From NCBI GenBank assembly GCA_003956705.1, contig QZCP01000137.1, positions 62,001 through 126,000 on the forward strand: DNA of 64,000 nt, read 5' to 3'. Source of the DNA: Brevipalpus yothersi. Lineage: Eukaryota > Arthropoda > Arachnida > Trombidiformes > Tenuipalpidae. Positions 62,919 through 64,000 of the stretch are shown here, piece by piece (position 1 is the first letter of the stretch; each line of letters opens with the position of its first letter). The notes beneath the pieces are model-generated. The model saw only the letters and a program-made list of their open reading frames with translations, made no database searches and was not told where the DNA came from. The position numbers and the translations under genes are program-made.

Positions 62919-64000
62919 GTTTGACAAATACATGGCTTTGTAATTATTTAGCTCAAAGAAATTATTATTACTACTATTCACTACTTTCCTTCTCTGAGTT
63001 TCAAAATCATTTTATGTATTCCTTAATATGTATATATATGCATACACAGAAGAGCAAAAACAAATAGCATATATATACATACAAATTTTCATTGGAAAAT
63101 TTACATATTTCACCCAGTTGATTTATATTCAACTATTATGGTTCACATATTTTCTCTCTCTCTCTCTCTCCTTCAAAAACTCCCTGCTCAAGCACACAAA
63201 TACACACACAAACTCACAAATTGCTTTACTAGATGATGATATGAATTTCGAACTCGATTGAGCCATTAGCTTGTAGTCATTATTCTAAGTCTTATTCTTT
63301 GTTTTGAATTGAAAAATTTTTCCCATATGATGATCAATATTGATTCTTTTGCTCCTCCATTTTAAGTAATCCAACGAATGAATTGACCATACATACATCG
63401 CATCACCACCATCACAATCTTGCATCAATTTTGTGTTTATCATATTCAGCCAGTTTAAGTCGGAAGAGGAGAAAAATTTTATTTTAAGTTGCAATATTAC
63501 AAGAATCGAATAAGAATACTATTTCTCCTCCCTGGGGAAATATTTTTGGACCTGCATCAATAATTCATATCATCTAATCTTGTGTCAAGAAACTTTCTCT
63601 CTCTCTCTCTTGTGTTAGTCTATTTTGTGGAGAATCAAGAAAGTTACACAACTTTTCTGACTCAACATCAATGACTTGATAGATATGTTGATGATCGATC
63701 GATTGGAAAAAAGAGGGTGTTTCATAGTGTATTAATGGTTCATCAGATAGCCTCAAGAAAGTAGAATATATATACGATGTTCTGGAGAAAGAATATTTCG
63801 AGTGATGAAGCATGGTTGACAATGATTTTTTCTGTCTCTTTCTCTCTTCTCATAGAGAGACACATATTTCATGTGACCACTCCTAGAGCAGTATTCTTCT
63901 ACTAGAACTGAGCACTGAGTCAATAGACATACACACACACATATTCTTCTGTGTATTTTCGATTTTTCTTCTATCACCTTCCTCGTTAGCATATCAATGA
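62919..64000 (+). other. Right edge: intron or 3' part of KCNQ, unresolved
   Basis: AT-rich DNA with short TC runs (63151-63170, 63594-63611). A possible tiny terminal exon follows an ACTAG acceptor near 63232: in phase 1 it reads DDDMNFELD then stop. The channel's conserved helix B is not found before the edge. Confidence 0.45.

Overview
This is a eukaryotic nuclear window, almost certainly from an arthropod. It has spliced genes with GT-AG introns, AT-rich DNA with long (TC)n/(GA)n microsatellites, and two runs of N where assembly stopped inside GA repeats. The potassium channel here resembles arthropod and vertebrate KCNQ proteins closely. A small AT-rich arthropod genome such as an acariform mite would fit, but the sequence alone does not prove it.

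Layout. (1) Positions 1-922, minus strand: the 5' half of NDUFV1, the 51 kDa FMN/NADH-binding subunit of mitochondrial complex I, in four exons; the rest lies left of the window. (2) Positions 2170-2913, minus strand: an intact single-exon METTL10/EEF1AKMT2-type methyltransferase. (3) From about 4.3 kb to beyond the right edge, plus strand: one large KCNQ (Kv7) voltage-gated potassium channel gene. Its shared core exons encode S1 to the calmodulin-binding helix A and lie at 53412-60571, with a further probable exon at 62802. Helix B and the tetramerisation coiled coil would lie to the right of the window.

The main discovery candidate is the 5' end of the KCNQ gene. Three separate exons, ending at 5507, 27490 and 44888, each encode a different cytoplasmic N-terminus followed by the same family signature (LLGKPI/LLGRPI, then FLERPRG, then the first turn of S1). 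All three stop at the equivalent point with a phase-2 donor that joins in frame to the same exon at 53412. They look like alternative first exons from separate promoters spread over about 40 kb, giving channel isoforms with unrelated N-termini. Two have their own ATG with an in-frame stop just upstream. The first has no in-frame ATG and needs an upstream coding exon, for which a phase-compatible candidate exists at 4326-4488.

The remaining tens of kilobases are intron or intergenic DNA rich in microsatellites. I saw no convincing additional protein gene, RNA gene or transposon in them. No interaction between the three genes is implied; they are ordinary neighbours.
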